Source: Halobacillus mangrovi (GTDB lineage Bacteria; Bacillota; Bacilli; Bacillales; Halobacillaceae). From it: a stretch of DNA of 64,000 nucleotides. Below, piece by piece: positions 1-8,455 of this stretch. The notes beneath the pieces are model-generated. The model was given only the letters and a program-made list of their open reading frames with translations. It was not told the DNA's origin and made no database searches. Every line of letters begins with the position of its first letter. The first letter of the stretch is position 1. Location of the stretch: the NCBI RefSeq assembly GCF_002097535.1, contig NZ_CP020772.1, forward strand, positions 2,108,001-2,172,000. Direction: 5' to 3'. A program made the position numbers and the translations under genes.

Positions 1-2
1 AA

Positions 3-260
3 CTTTCTGTAGCAAACAAAATGTCAAGAGTCGCGATGGTTATATTTGTTGCGTTCTTCGGTATCAAAGGAGTAGTAATTGGGATGACAGCTTATATTCT
101 TTTACTTGCACACACAAAGTCCTTCAACACTCCTTACTTGTGGCCATTTTTGCCGTTTAATGCAAAAGCAGCCATACAAATTGTATTAAGAATGTCTATG
201 CCTTCCTTGAAAGTACGCCCAAGCATCGTCCATCCGCAGAACAACCAGCGCCAAAGGTAG
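3..260 (+). CDS. spoVAF: Stage V sporulation protein AF, C-terminal part (cut by window start)
   Basis: The frame is open from the window edge to TAG at 258-260 and encodes the last 85 residues or so of a GerA-family membrane protein. A hydrophobic segment (FVAFFGIKGVVIGMTAYILL) is followed by the family tail with the TPYLWPFLPF motif and a basic VRPSIVHP stretch, which matches SpoVAF as I know it. SpoVAF sits in the spore inner membrane and takes part in germination. The following lysA is the usual neighbour of the spoVA operon. Only the C-terminus is visible, so nothing can be said about the start or promoter. Confidence 0.85.
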   Translation, partial: LSVANKMSRVAMVIFVAFFGIKGVVIGMTAYILLLAHTKSFNTPYLWPFLPFNAKAAIQIVLRMSMPSLKVRPSIVHPQNNQRQR

Positions 261-309
261 CGTATTGCTCCTTTTTAACCAATGTGATAAATTAAAACAA
301 ATAATACAA

Positions 310-346
310 ATGTTCCTTAATAATAAGGAGCATTTTCTTTTTCTTT
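310..346 (+). terminator. Intrinsic terminator after spoVAF
   Basis: A 10-bp stem (310-319 with 324-333, one G-U pair, ATAA loop) is followed by TTTTCTTTTTCTTT. It separates the spoVA operon from lysA. Confidence 0.75.
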
Positions 347-372
347 AGACTTAAAATGATGGTGGTGAACGA

Positions 373-1704
373 ATGAATTATGAGGTGAATGAAGGTGGGC
401 AACTGATGATCGGTGGCGTTTCAGCAAAAAACTTAGCGGATCATTATGGTACACCTTTGTATGTATATGATGTAGGACAAATCCGTTCGAATGCACGTGC
501 ATTTATAGAGACATTTAAAAAACATAACGTTCCTGCACAAGTGGCCTATGCAAGTAAAGCATTCTCCTCGATAGCCATGCTTCAAGTGGCTCATCAGGAA
601 GGGCTTAGTCTCGATGTCGTATCACGGGGGGAACTACATACAGCCCTTGAAGCAGGATTCCCTGTGGAAAAAATTCACATGCATGGCAACAATAAGAGTA
701 TTTCGGAACTGGAAATGGCCGTTAAGCACCATATAGGTTGTATTGTCGTCGACAACTTTTATGAAATTGAGCTGCTTGATGCCATTCTCGAAGAGAGAAC
801 CAGTGAGATAGATGTGCTATTAAGGGTAACTCCTGGAATCGAAGCTCATACGCATGATTATATCTTGACAGGGCAAGAAGATTCTAAATTTGGATTTGAT
901 TTATCCAGCGGACAAGCTGAAGAAGCTTTTCTTAAAGTTCTCGATCATCCTAGGATTAAAATGAAAGGCCTTCATTGTCACATCGGTTCTCAAATTTTTG
1001 AAACAAGCGGATTTGAGATGGCTACAAGAAAACTGTTTTCAACTCTAGAGGATTGGCGTGACCGCTTTGATTTTACGGCTGAAGTGGTCAACCTCGGGGG
1101 GGGATTTGGAATTCAATACACAAAAGAAGACGATCCTTTAGATCTTGATCAGTATGCCCATGCCTTGATTAAAGAGATAAAGACTCTCTCGGAACAATCC
1201 AATTATCCACTTCCGGAAATTTGGATCGAGCCTGGAAGGGCGATTGTAGGTGAAGCAGGAGTCACATTGTACACGGTAGGATCGATAAAGGAAATCCCTG
1301 GGGTCAGAACTTACATCTCAGTGGATGGAGGCATGACAGACAATATTCGTCCAGCCCTGTACCAAGCCAGATATGAAGCAGTATTGGCGGATAAAGTGAA
1401 TGATCCAAAAGAAAAGAAATATTCAGTTGCTGGAAAGTGTTGTGAATCAGGAGATATGCTAATATGGGATGTGGAACTCCCTAAAGTGGAACACGAAGAT
1501 TTACTTGCAGTTTTCAGCACAGGAGCGTATGGTTATGCTATGGCGAATAATTACAATCGTTTCCAGAAAGCTGCCGTCGTATTTGTCGAAAACGGCCATC
1601 ATCAATTGGTCGTCCGCAGAGAGACGTTCCAAGAGATGACTAGACACGATTTATCTTATGAACAGCAGAGAGGAGAAACAAAACATGAAACAAGCAACAA
1701 TTGA
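373..1704 (+). CDS. lysA: Diaminopimelate decarboxylase
   Basis: LysA removes CO2 from meso-diaminopimelate to give L-lysine, the last step of lysine synthesis, using pyridoxal phosphate in the cytoplasm. The 443-residue product has the usual family length. The PLP lysine is in YASKAF (Lys62). Further landmarks are HCHIGSQI, the phosphate-binding GGGFGI loop, [11 protein letters not shown], the CCESGD motif (Cys356/357) that reaches the neighbouring active site in the dimer, and the GAYGYAMA tail motif. The ATG follows a GGTGGTG stretch. The 3' end overlaps ppiB by 20 bases, so the two are probably cotranscribed. Placement after spoVAF is as in B. subtilis. Confidence 0.96.
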   Translation: MNYEVNEGGQLMIGGVSAKNLADHYGTPLYVYDVGQIRSNARAFIETFKKHNVPAQVAYASKAFSSIAMLQVAHQEGLSLDVVSRGELHTALEAGFPVEKIHMHGNNKSISELEMAVKHHIGCIVVDNFYEIELLDAILEERTSEIDVLLRVTPGIEAHTHDYILTGQEDSKFGFDLSSGQAEEAFLKVLDHPRIKMKGLHCHIGSQIFETSGFEMATRKLFSTLEDWRDRFDFTAEVVNLGGGFGIQYTKEDDPLDLDQYAHALIKEIKTLSEQSNYPLPEIWIEPGRAIVGEAGVTLYTVGSIKEIPGVRTYISVDGGMTDNIRPALYQARYEAVLADKVNDPKEKKYSVAGKCCESGDMLIWDVELPKVEHEDLLAVFSTGAYGYAMANNYNRFQKAAVVFVENGHHQLVVRRETFQEMTRHDLSYEQQRGETKHETSNN

Positions 1705-2116
1705 GTTTGAAAATGGAGAAAAAATGGTGATTGAACTATATGATGAAGCTGCACCGAATACTGTGGCAAACTTCGAAAAACTTGCAAACAGTGAATTTTA
1801 TGACGGTCTGACTTTCCACCGTGTTATTCCTGATTTTGTAATTCAGGGTGGTTGTCCTAAAGGAAATGGAACAGGTGGTCCTGGGTACACAATTAAGTGT
1901 GAAACAGAAGGCAATCCGCATAAACATGAACGTGGAACATTGTCTATGGCTCATGCTGGAAGAGATACAGGGGGCAGCCAATTCTTCGTATGCCATTCTC
2001 CACAGCCTCATTTAGACGGCCGACACACAGTGTTTGGTAAAGTCGTAGAGGGAGTAGATACTGTGGACCGTGTACGTGCGGGTGATGTAATGCAGCGCGT
2101 AAGAGTAGAAGAATAA
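1685..2116 (+). CDS. ppiB: Peptidyl-prolyl cis-trans isomerase B (cyclophilin)
   Basis: A cytoplasmic cyclophilin that speeds prolyl bond isomerisation during protein folding. The 143-residue product is a single cyclophilin domain with the catalytic arginine in FHRVIPDF, the GGSQFF motif and the LDGRHTVFG segment. I start it at ATG 1685 because AGAGGAG lies 9 bases upstream. A longer in-frame ATG at 1658 has no such site. The gene begins inside the end of lysA, which suggests translational coupling. Confidence 0.93.
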   Translation: MKQATIEFENGEKMVIELYDEAAPNTVANFEKLANSEFYDGLTFHRVIPDFVIQGGCPKGNGTGGPGYTIKCETEGNPHKHERGTLSMAHAGRDTGGSQFFVCHSPQPHLDGRHTVFGKVVEGVDTVDRVRAGDVMQRVRVEE

Positions 2117-2139
2117 GTAAGTCCTGAAAGACTAGACGA

Positions 2140-2598
2140 ATGCTTGTCACTTTTTTACTGTTGATTTTTGCAGTGGCACCCCTTAGTCTTTTTATTCATG
2201 AACTAGGCCATGTTCTTACTGCCCAAATTTTTCGAGCGGAACAGAGTTACATTAATCTAGGATATGGGTTTCCGTTAATTAAAGGAAAGTTCGGAAGGGT
2301 AAGAATCTCTATTCGATGCCTCCTATTTCATGGTGCTCATTCTATAAATGAGCGTGAAGATCCGTTTAGTGATCGAGAAAAAGCCTTGATCTGTCTTGGA
2401 GGTCCGCTTCTCAATGCTGTCGTTTTTTTATTTCTTTTTATCACACCTCCCTTGATGCGGACAAACCCAGTTATGCTATTTTTTTTGTTTAACGCATACC
2501 TGGCGATAGTGAATATCCTTCCTTTTAAAATAAAGGGGAAAAAATCGGACGGGTTTCGCGTTATTCAAAGTTTAAAAAATAGAACTACTCGGGGTTGA
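2140..2598 (+). CDS. Small M50-like (site-2 protease family) membrane protein
   Basis: A 152-residue, largely hydrophobic protein whose first membrane segment carries HELGH (His20, Glu21, His24), the zinc-binding motif of M50 intramembrane proteases. Near the C-terminus N-x-L-P-F is followed after a basic stretch by SDG, which resembles the N/D-x-x-P-x(n)-DG motif that gives the third zinc ligand in this family. About four membrane segments are apparent. There is no PDZ or CBS domain, and it is much shorter than SpoIVFB or RasP. It follows ppiB by 23 bases and the ribosome binding site is weak. Substrate and role are unknown. The family assignment rests on these motifs only. Confidence 0.6.
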   Translation: MLVTFLLLIFAVAPLSLFIHELGHVLTAQIFRAEQSYINLGYGFPLIKGKFGRVRISIRCLLFHGAHSINEREDPFSDREKALICLGGPLLNAVVFLFLFITPPLMRTNPVMLFFLFNAYLAIVNILPFKIKGKKSDGFRVIQSLKNRTTRG

Positions 2599-2661
2599 AC
2601 ATCACCCTACTTTTATGTATGCTATTAGCTAGGTGTGAAACCGTCACCATTGGGGGGACGC

Positions 2662-2754
2662 ATGATGAAGAAAAAAAACTGGATTTTATTCACTGTATTA
2701 TCACTATTCAGCTTATTTTGGGGCTTTTATTACTGGTTTGGAATCGTAAAGTAA
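2662..2754 (+). CDS. Putative 30-residue single-pass membrane peptide
   Basis: A short frame begins with two ATG codons just after TTGGGGGGAC, a plausible ribosome binding site. It encodes a positively charged N-terminus (MMKKKNW) followed by about 20 hydrophobic and aromatic residues (LFTVLSLFSLFWGFYYWFGI) and ends in VK. This is the layout of a small membrane protein. It lies alone between the M50-like gene and ribT. No family is recognised, and a chance frame is possible. Confidence 0.45.
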   Translation: MMKKKNWILFTVLSLFSLFWGFYYWFGIVK

Positions 2755-2838
2755 AACACTGAAATGATAGCTGCTGAAGCGGCCCTGCTCATGCATACAG
2801 GGCAGAAAGATTATTTTCATAAATGATGAGGGGTTACT

Positions 2839-3204
2839 ATGTTAATTCGATATAAAAAATCATTCGAAAAGATTGCCATGGGACTCTTATCTTTCATGCC
2901 GGAAGTTTCTGATGTTAAGGGGCTTCAGGAAATTGTTAAAGAGTATGAAGTCAATCCAAATTGGAGTCTTTTCTTATGGAAAGATGAGGATATACTTGGT
3001 GCGATCGGTGTGCGGATTGAAGGAGATGAGGCTGTCATTCAGCATGTGTCTGTAAATCCGTCTCATCGAAACACGGGCATTGGCAGAAAGATGGTCCATC
3101 GTATCCAAGATCAACTTGGCAATCAATATAAAGTTTGTGCGGATGTGGCAACAGAATCATTTTATGAAAAATGTGAAGCTGAAAGCCCATCCTCTCAAGT
3201 ATAG
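2839..3204 (+). CDS. ribT: RibT-like GNAT acetyltransferase
   Basis: A 121-residue GNAT-fold protein that aligns by eye along its whole length with B. subtilis RibT: the opening MLIRYKKSFEKIAMGLLSFM, LFLWKDEDILGAIGV, the acetyl-CoA loop VNPSHRNTGIGRKMV, and a tail with SFYEKC. RibT is the last gene of the B. subtilis riboflavin operon and its substrate is not known. Here no ribDEBAH genes precede it and I see no FMN riboswitch, so it stands alone. Start ATG 2839 follows GATGAGGGG. A perfect terminator lies 9 bases downstream. Confidence 0.85.
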   Translation: MLIRYKKSFEKIAMGLLSFMPEVSDVKGLQEIVKEYEVNPNWSLFLWKDEDILGAIGVRIEGDEAVIQHVSVNPSHRNTGIGRKMVHRIQDQLGNQYKVCADVATESFYEKCEAESPSSQV

Positions 3205-3212
3205 GGTAAAGA

Positions 3213-3243
3213 AGGAGGTGTCCGCGGACACCTCTTTTACTTT
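3213..3243. terminator. Bidirectional terminator between ribT and ypuF
   Basis: A 20-base perfect palindrome (3215-3234, GAGGTGTCC arms around GC) is flanked by TTTT on the right and by AAAGAAG on the left. It can end ribT transcripts and, on the other strand, ypuF transcripts. Confidence 0.85.
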
Positions 3244-3247
3244 GGAT

Positions 3248-3718
3248 TTAAGGTCGATTTCTCAATGAGTGTTTGTTTATCAAATAATGATCCAATAGAT
3301 TGCTTGGCTTGCCATAAGTGACTCCCCATTTTTTACATTTCTGTCTGACGTCATCTAGTAAGATATTATCGCATATTGGTAATATGGTACTTTTGTAAGG
3401 CTGTTGATTAATGAGACGAGTACGGACTTCTTGCACAAGGAGCAAGACTTCTCGTTTTTCAAGCCCAATTTCTTCAAGACTTTCAGAGATGGTGGGATAT
3501 CTCTTTAAGCATCGATTGATAAGGATTTCAGCACCTTTCCTGTTTCCCCTTCTATAATGATACATACATACTGCTAATTGAATTAGGAACACCCATACGG
3601 AATTCCTGTTTTTAGGATCGACATTTTTCCAGTGTTCTTCTAAAACTTCGTGACATTCAAAATAATCCCGTGTTCCGTGAAAATGAGCTAAGTAATCTAT
3701 ATATAAATCAGGGTACAA
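3248..3718 (-). CDS. ypuF: DUF309 family protein YpuF
   Basis: A 156-residue cytoplasmic protein of the DUF309 family, recognised by HFHGTRDYFECHEVLEEHW near the N-terminus and by its helical pattern. The molecular function is unknown. It lies next to scpA as in B. subtilis but is on the opposite strand. I start it at TTG 3718-3716 because GGAGGCG sits 6-7 bases upstream and the resulting MYPDLYIDYL matches how the family usually begins. An ATG 15 bases further upstream has no binding site, and the GGAGG would fall inside it. Confidence 0.85.
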   Translation of the reverse strand: MYPDLYIDYLAHFHGTRDYFECHEVLEEHWKNVDPKNRNSVWVFLIQLAVCMYHYRRGNRKGAEILINRCLKRYPTISESLEEIGLEKREVLLLVQEVRTRLINQQPYKSTILPICDNILLDDVRQKCKKWGVTYGKPSNLLDHYLINKHSLRNRP

Positions 3719-3862
3719 GGTAGACGCCTCCATGCAATAGATTCTTGCTTTTATTGTAAATAACTAAAAGACGGTTTAACAAGTTATCAAGTTGTAATTA
3801 ACGGATATCTATATTTTTGATAAACTAAAGACGGTAATTGATCATCATAAAGGAAGAATAAT

Positions 3863-4615
3863 ATGACAAAAAGCTATCAAGTGAAAGTAGAGGGATTTGA
3901 AGGTCCACTAGACCTTCTATTGCATTTAATCAATCGGTATGAGATTGATATCTATGACATACCCGTTTCTCAGATCACCGATCAGTACATGCATTATATC
4001 CATACGATGAATGAGTTAGAGTTGGATTTGGCGAGTGAGTATCTCGTGATGGCTGCAACGTTACTTGCTATGAAAAGTCAGATGTTGCTGCCGAATCCCA
4101 CAATAGATGATGCAGAAGAGGCAGAGATGGAAGAGGATCCACGCGAAGAGCTTATGCGAAAATTAATTGAGTATAGAAAATATAAACAAGCAGCTGAACA
4201 ATTGAAGGAAAAAGAGTTGGATGCCAATCGAATTTATACGCGACCACCAATGAATAAAGATGAACTTGGGGATGAACCTCCTGAAATTAAACCAGGAGAG
4301 GCCTCCATTTACGATATGATTCAAGCGATGGGTAGACTTCTCAGTAGATCTAAAACCACTGCGCCTCAGGATACAAAAATAAAAAAGGATGAGATTCCTA
4401 TACAGATGAGGATGGAGGAGATCCTAAATCAAGTGGATTTAAAGAAAGAAGGAACTTCCTTTTACGATTTGTTTGAGAAAAAAACGCGGCCGCACATTGT
4501 TGTTACTTTTATGGCACTTTTGGAGTTGATGAAAAGTAATGAGATCACATGTGTTCAGCAGAAACATTTTGATGATTTAATAGTGTTTAAGATGGAGGAT
4601 GCACCATGGAGTTAG
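3863..4615 (+). CDS. scpA: Segregation and condensation protein A (kleisin)
   Basis: ScpA is the kleisin subunit that bridges the SMC heads and, with ScpB, forms the bacterial condensin that compacts and separates chromosomes. The 250-residue length is normal. The N-terminal EGFEGPLDLLLHLI motif binds the SMC neck, an acidic middle follows (about residues 85-95), and the C-terminal winged helix ends in VFKMEDAP. An AAAGGAAG site precedes the ATG. The last 10 bases overlap scpB. Confidence 0.96.
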   Translation: MTKSYQVKVEGFEGPLDLLLHLINRYEIDIYDIPVSQITDQYMHYIHTMNELELDLASEYLVMAATLLAMKSQMLLPNPTIDDAEEAEMEEDPREELMRKLIEYRKYKQAAEQLKEKELDANRIYTRPPMNKDELGDEPPEIKPGEASIYDMIQAMGRLLSRSKTTAPQDTKIKKDEIPIQMRMEEILNQVDLKKEGTSFYDLFEKKTRPHIVVTFMALLELMKSNEITCVQQKHFDDLIVFKMEDAPWS

Positions 4616-5202
4616 AGGAATATAAAGCGGTAATCGAGGGGATGTTGTTTGCTTCTGGAGAAGAAGGCATGACGACACGTAAGATAAGCAAATTGCTCGA
4701 TGTAGAACATAAGCAGCTTCTGTCAATCATTGAAGAAATGTCCCACGAATATAAAGATTCAAGGCGCGGTATTACCATTATGAATTCACAAGGTATACTG
4801 CACCTGACCACAAAACCCGAGCATGCCTCCTATTATAAAAAGATGATTGATTCTTCAGGCTCCACCCGTTTGTCCCAGGCTGCGCTTGAAACACTAGCGA
4901 TCGTTGCTTATCAACAGCCTATCACTCGTATTGAGATTGACGACTTAAGAGGAGTGAAGAGTGATCGTGCTGTTCAAACTTTAGTCAACAGGGGTCTGAT
5001 AGAAGAAAGAGGGCGCAAAGAAGCTATCGGACGACCTGTTCTCTTCGGCACAACGAAGGAATTTTTAATTTATTTCGGTTTAACTTCTATTGAAGAGCTG
5101 CCTCCACTTTCAGAATTGAAAGAACAAGAAGATGTAGAAGGAGAGGCAGACCTCTTTTTCGAGAAATTTACTGAACCAGACCTAAATACGGATGGAGACT
5201 AG
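4606..5202 (+). CDS. scpB: Segregation and condensation protein B
   Basis: ScpB is the winged-helix partner that dimerises on ScpA in the SMC complex. The 198-residue product shows both winged-helix parts. The conserved core contains LSQAALETLAIVAYQQP and the RGVKSDRAVQTL and GRPVLFGTT segments. The tail is acidic. Its GGAGG site lies inside the scpA end, so the two are probably translationally coupled. A terminator follows at once. Confidence 0.96.
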   Translation: MELEEYKAVIEGMLFASGEEGMTTRKISKLLDVEHKQLLSIIEEMSHEYKDSRRGITIMNSQGILHLTTKPEHASYYKKMIDSSGSTRLSQAALETLAIVAYQQPITRIEIDDLRGVKSDRAVQTLVNRGLIEERGRKEAIGRPVLFGTTKEFLIYFGLTSIEELPPLSELKEQEDVEGEADLFFEKFTEPDLNTDGD

Positions 5203-5203
5203 G

Positions 5204-5233
5204 AAAGAGTGCCTCAATAGGCACTCTTTTTTC
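5204..5233 (+). terminator. Intrinsic terminator after scpB
   Basis: GAGTGCCT (5207-5214) pairs with AGGCACTC (5219-5226) around CAAT and is followed by TTTTTT. Flanking AAA/TTT can lengthen the stem. Confidence 0.88.
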
Positions 5234-5330
5234 AATTTTGAATGAGTGACTTCCACATTTCTAATTAATCATAAGCTTGTACTTTTTTGCATAGAGTTAA
5301 GCAAATGACGAGAATAGGGAGGAAGCCCTT

Positions 5331-6419
5331 TTGAGAAAGTGTCTTTGTTTAATCATGATCTTTCCTTTGATGTTTATGGTGTTCATGACCGAAAAGGTAC
5401 ATGCGAACCCTAATATAGCTGTGTCTGCAGAGCATGCCGTACTGATGGATGCAGAGTCAGGAAGAGTGTTGTTTGAAAAAGACGCTTATGAATCGTCTTT
5501 GATTGCAAGCACGACTAAAATTATGACTGCTATTATTGCTATAGAATCTGGAAAACTGGATGAAAAAGTTAAAGTTAGCAGCCGAGCCATTCATACAGAA
5601 GGTTCCTCCATTTATTTGACTGAAAATGAAAAAATCCTGCTCAAAGATCTCGTCTATGGATTGATGCTTCGTTCCGGAAATGATTCTGCTGTTGCTATAG
5701 CGGAACATGTAGGGGGGAGTGTAGAGGGCTTCACTCAGATGATGAATGAAAAGGCGCTTTGGCTTGGGATGAATGACAGCCATTTTGAGAATCCCCATGG
5801 TCTAGATGGTGAAACTCATTATTCAAGTGCCTATGATCTGGGGTTGTTGATGGCCTATGCGATGAAGAATGAAACGTTCCGTGAAGTCACGGGCAGTGAA
5901 AAGTTTTTATCTGAAAACCGAGACTATGCTTGGATGAACAAAAATAAATTGTTGACTAAATATTACGAGCCGACAAACGGAGGGAAAACAGGATTTACTA
6001 AAAGGGCCGGTAGAACATTGGTTTCCAGTGCTGAAAAAGACGGACTTGAGTTAATCGCCGTTACCTTGAACGCTCCTGACGATTGGAATGATCACATTAA
6101 TATGTACGAGTGGGGGTTCAAAAACTTCGAAACAGTCAAATTACAAAGCGAAGGAGTCATTGAAGCGAATGGACAAACGTACTATTTTCCAAGAGATGTG
6201 TATTTCCCACTGACCCTCAATGAAAAAGAATCCTTAAAAGCAAGTTTCTATCGGTATCCTCTAACCGGAGAGGACGGAAATATCGCTGGAATAACTAAGT
6301 ATTCAATAGGGACTACTCCTTTGTTAGAAACACCAGTATGGAAAGAGCGGCCAATTAAGCCATTCTTATCAGAGTTGAAAGGGTTTATGGGCAGACTCAT
6401 GGGGGTGGCCCCATGGTAA
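5331..6419 (+). CDS. dacB: D-alanyl-D-alanine carboxypeptidase (PBP5*)
   Basis: A penicillin-binding DD-carboxypeptidase that trims stem peptides of the spore cortex, secreted through a signal peptide ending near residue 25 (KVHA). The three active-site motifs are Ser60-Thr-Thr-Lys63, Ser115-Gly-Asn117 and Lys219-Thr-Gly221. Length is 362 residues. The start is TTG 5331 with GGGAGGAAG upstream. The gene overlaps spmA by 7 bases and is followed by spmB, the dacB-spmA-spmB spore operon of B. subtilis, where it is read by SigE. CATAGAGT at 5290-5297 is a weak candidate SigE -10. Confidence 0.93.
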   Translation: MRKCLCLIMIFPLMFMVFMTEKVHANPNIAVSAEHAVLMDAESGRVLFEKDAYESSLIASTTKIMTAIIAIESGKLDEKVKVSSRAIHTEGSSIYLTENEKILLKDLVYGLMLRSGNDSAVAIAEHVGGSVEGFTQMMNEKALWLGMNDSHFENPHGLDGETHYSSAYDLGLLMAYAMKNETFREVTGSEKFLSENRDYAWMNKNKLLTKYYEPTNGGKTGFTKRAGRTLVSSAEKDGLELIAVTLNAPDDWNDHINMYEWGFKNFETVKLQSEGVIEANGQTYYFPRDVYFPLTLNEKESLKASFYRYPLTGEDGNIAGITKYSIGTTPLLETPVWKERPIKPFLSELKGFMGRLMGVAPW

Positions 6420-7003
6420 ACCTTATATGGGCCCTTTTAGCAGTAACGGGAATTGTTTTTGCAGCATTTAATGGGACGATGGAGGAAGTGAACAAAGCTA
6501 TATTCTCAACCTTAGACGAAGCAGTTATGATTACGCTGAGCCTGACCGGTGTACTGGTTTTTTGGCTTGGACTGATGAAGATCGCAGAGGCAGCCGGGTT
6601 GTTAGAAGGGTTAGCTAAGTTGTTTCGTCCAATCGTTAAAAGGATCTTTCCAGATATCCCTGATAATGATCCTGCCTTAGGATACATTCTATCAAATATG
6701 ACGGCCAACATGTTCGGTCTAGGTAACGCGGCTACACCGATGGGGTTAAAGGCAATGAAGGAATTAAAGAGATTATCAGGAACGGAAGAGGCGAGTCGTT
6801 CCATGATCACATTTCTTGCCATCAATACCTCCTCACTTACATTGATCCCTACAACAGTCATAGCAATACGGATGAAATACGGGTCAGTCGATCCGACGAG
6901 TATTGTAGGGGCAACCATTATGGCGACCATCATCTCTACTCTAGCTGCTTTAATGATTGACCGGCTATTCTATTATAAGCGTAAGAGGACGTTAAAGATA
7001 TGA
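6413..7003 (+). CDS. spmA: Spore maturation protein A
   Basis: A 196-residue integral membrane protein needed, with SpmB, for proper dehydration of the spore core in B. subtilis. It belongs to the nucleoside-recognition (gate) family. Several hydrophobic segments are separated by the conserved SNMTANMFGLGNAATPMGLKA region, shown here in part. It overlaps dacB by 7 bases and its ATGA end overlaps the start of spmB. What it transports, if anything, is not known. Confidence 0.93.
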   Translation: MVNLIWALLAVTGIVFAAFNGTMEEVNKAIFSTLDEAVMITLSLTGVLVFWLGLMKIAEAAGLLEGLAKLFRPIVKRIFPDIPDNDPALGYILSNMTANMFGLGNAATPMGLKAMKELKRLSGTEEASRSMITFLAINTSSLTLIPTTVIAIRMKYGSVDPTSIVGATIMATIISTLAALMIDRLFYYKRKRTLKI

Positions 7004-7515
7004 TCAGTATTTGGCTTATCCCTGGAATTATAGTAATCATTTTGATTATAGCTACTGTAAAAAGGGTCCCTTCTTATGAAGTATTTGTAGAGGGGAGTAA
7101 AGAAGGAATCCAAATTGCGATATCACTCCTTCCATTCCTATTAGGTATGATGGTTTCCATCGCAATCTTTCAGGCTTCAGGCGCCATGGGTGCCATCCTT
7201 GCATTTTTCCAGCCTCTTATGACAGCCATAGGCGTGCCTGCTGACATTCTTCCATTAGCACTTATACGTCCGATATCTGGAACAGCTGCATTAAGTGTAA
7301 CGACAGAGCTGATTAGAACGCATGGTCCTGATTCATTTATTGGCCAGCTTGCTTCAGTTATGCAAGGGAGTACCGATACTACGCTGTATATAATCACAGT
7401 CTATTTTGGAGCAGTTGGAATCAAACGAATGGGGGATGCTTTAAAGGTTGGACTACTTGCGGATCTAGCTGGTATAATAGCATCGGTAATTATCGTAATC
7501 ATCCTATTTCATTAA
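7000..7515 (+). CDS. spmB: Spore maturation protein B
   Basis: A 171-residue polytopic membrane protein of the same gate-domain family and the partner of SpmA. The landmarks are RPISGTAALSVTTELI, MQGSTDTTLYIITVYFGA and a hydrophobic C-terminal helix. It starts in an ATGA overlap with spmA, so translation is coupled. The promoter of the next operon begins 14 bases after its stop. No clear terminator is present between them. Confidence 0.93.
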   Translation: MISIWLIPGIIVIILIIATVKRVPSYEVFVEGSKEGIQIAISLLPFLLGMMVSIAIFQASGAMGAILAFFQPLMTAIGVPADILPLALIRPISGTAALSVTTELIRTHGPDSFIGQLASVMQGSTDTTLYIITVYFGAVGIKRMGDALKVGLLADLAGIIASVIIVIILFH

Positions 7516-7528
7516 TAGGGTGGTTTTT

Positions 7529-7558
7529 TTGTTCAAATCTTTCAGGAATGTGTATAAT
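7529..7558 (+). promoter_or_regulatory. SigA-type promoter for rluB
   Basis: TTGTTC (7529-7534) is spaced 18 bases from a perfect TATAAT (7553-7558). The roughly 100-base leader downstream can fold an imperfect hairpin (GCCGCGCTG with CAGCGGGGC, one mismatch), whose role is unknown. Confidence 0.6.
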
Positions 7559-7664
7559 GTAAATGAGCTGAGGAGCCGCGCTGGAAGTTATCAGCGGGGC
7601 TTGCTGTTATGTTGTCCATAGTTGAAAAAGTGAAAGTAACTCATAGAAGGTTGGTGACGGTCCC

Positions 7665-8402
7665 ATGGCTAACATGGAACGACTTCAGAAGGTGATCGCT
7701 CACGCAGGTGTGGCATCACGAAGAAAAGCAGAGAAATTAATAGTTGACGGTAAAGTAAAGGTTAACGGAAAAACAGTAACAGAACTGGGTACGAAAGTGA
7801 GCAGTAATGATGATGTTGAAGTAGAAGGTGTACCCATTGATAAGGAGCAGCCCGTATATTACTTGCTTTACAAGCCCCGTGGAGTCATTTCTAGTGTAAG
7901 CGATGATAAAGGAAGAAAAGTGGTTACAGATTATCTTCCAGAAGTAGAAGAGCGTATCTTTCCGATCGGACGCTTGGATTACGATACCTCTGGTTTAATT
8001 CTCTTAACGAATGACGGCGAATTTGCAAACTTGCTCATGCATCCAAAGCATGAAGTGGACAAAGTTTATATTGCAAAGACAAAAGGCATTCCGACGAAAG
8101 ATCAGCTTCAACAATTGAAAAAAGGATTGACTGTAGACGGCGAATATTTAAAGGCTGTGCATACTAAAATCATGTCCACGGATGGAAAGAAAAATACCGC
8201 CATCGTACAGATTATTCTTCATGAAGGAAAGAATCGCCAGGTAAGAAGAATGTTTGATGCTTTAGGGTATCCTGTTGATAAATTGAAGCGTGAAAGGTAC
8301 GGTTCCCTGGACCTGAAAGGATTAAATGCAGGTGACTATCGCCCACTAAAACCATTTGAAGTTAAACAGCTTCGTCAAATGGCTGAAGAAAATGTTAAAT
8401 AA
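7665..8402 (+). CDS. rluB: 23S rRNA pseudouridine synthase B
   Basis: RluB converts a uridine in helix 89 of 23S rRNA to pseudouridine. The 245-residue product has an N-terminal S4 RNA-binding domain (about residues 4-60) and a RsuA-type catalytic domain with GRLDYDTSGL. Its Asp105 is the nucleophile. HEGKNRQVRRMF is also typical. ATG 7665 is used. A second ATG 9 bases later (MERLQK) is equally possible, since GGTGA lies upstream of both. It precedes resA as in B. subtilis. Confidence 0.94.
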   Translation: MANMERLQKVIAHAGVASRRKAEKLIVDGKVKVNGKTVTELGTKVSSNDDVEVEGVPIDKEQPVYYLLYKPRGVISSVSDDKGRKVVTDYLPEVEERIFPIGRLDYDTSGLILLTNDGEFANLLMHPKHEVDKVYIAKTKGIPTKDQLQQLKKGLTVDGEYLKAVHTKIMSTDGKKNTAIVQIILHEGKNRQVRRMFDALGYPVDKLKRERYGSLDLKGLNAGDYRPLKPFEVKQLRQMAEENVK

Positions 8403-8455
8403 AGTTCAAATTTACCGTTTCCAATCAATGTTATAATGACTTGGGAGTGAAAGAT

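Noticed and set aside
2782..2803. GCCCTG/CAGGGC hairpin before ribT as a riboswitch or terminator
   Set aside because: The 6-bp stem has a 10-base loop and no T run. None of the FMN riboswitch landmarks are present.
6397..6933. Long open frame on the minus strand opposite spmA
   Set aside because: It mirrors the codon bias of spmA, has no ribosome binding site, and its translation resembles no family.
8404..8437. TATAAT at 8432-8437 as a promoter of resA
   Set aside because: The transcription start would fall on the ribosome binding site, and no -35 lies at proper distance.
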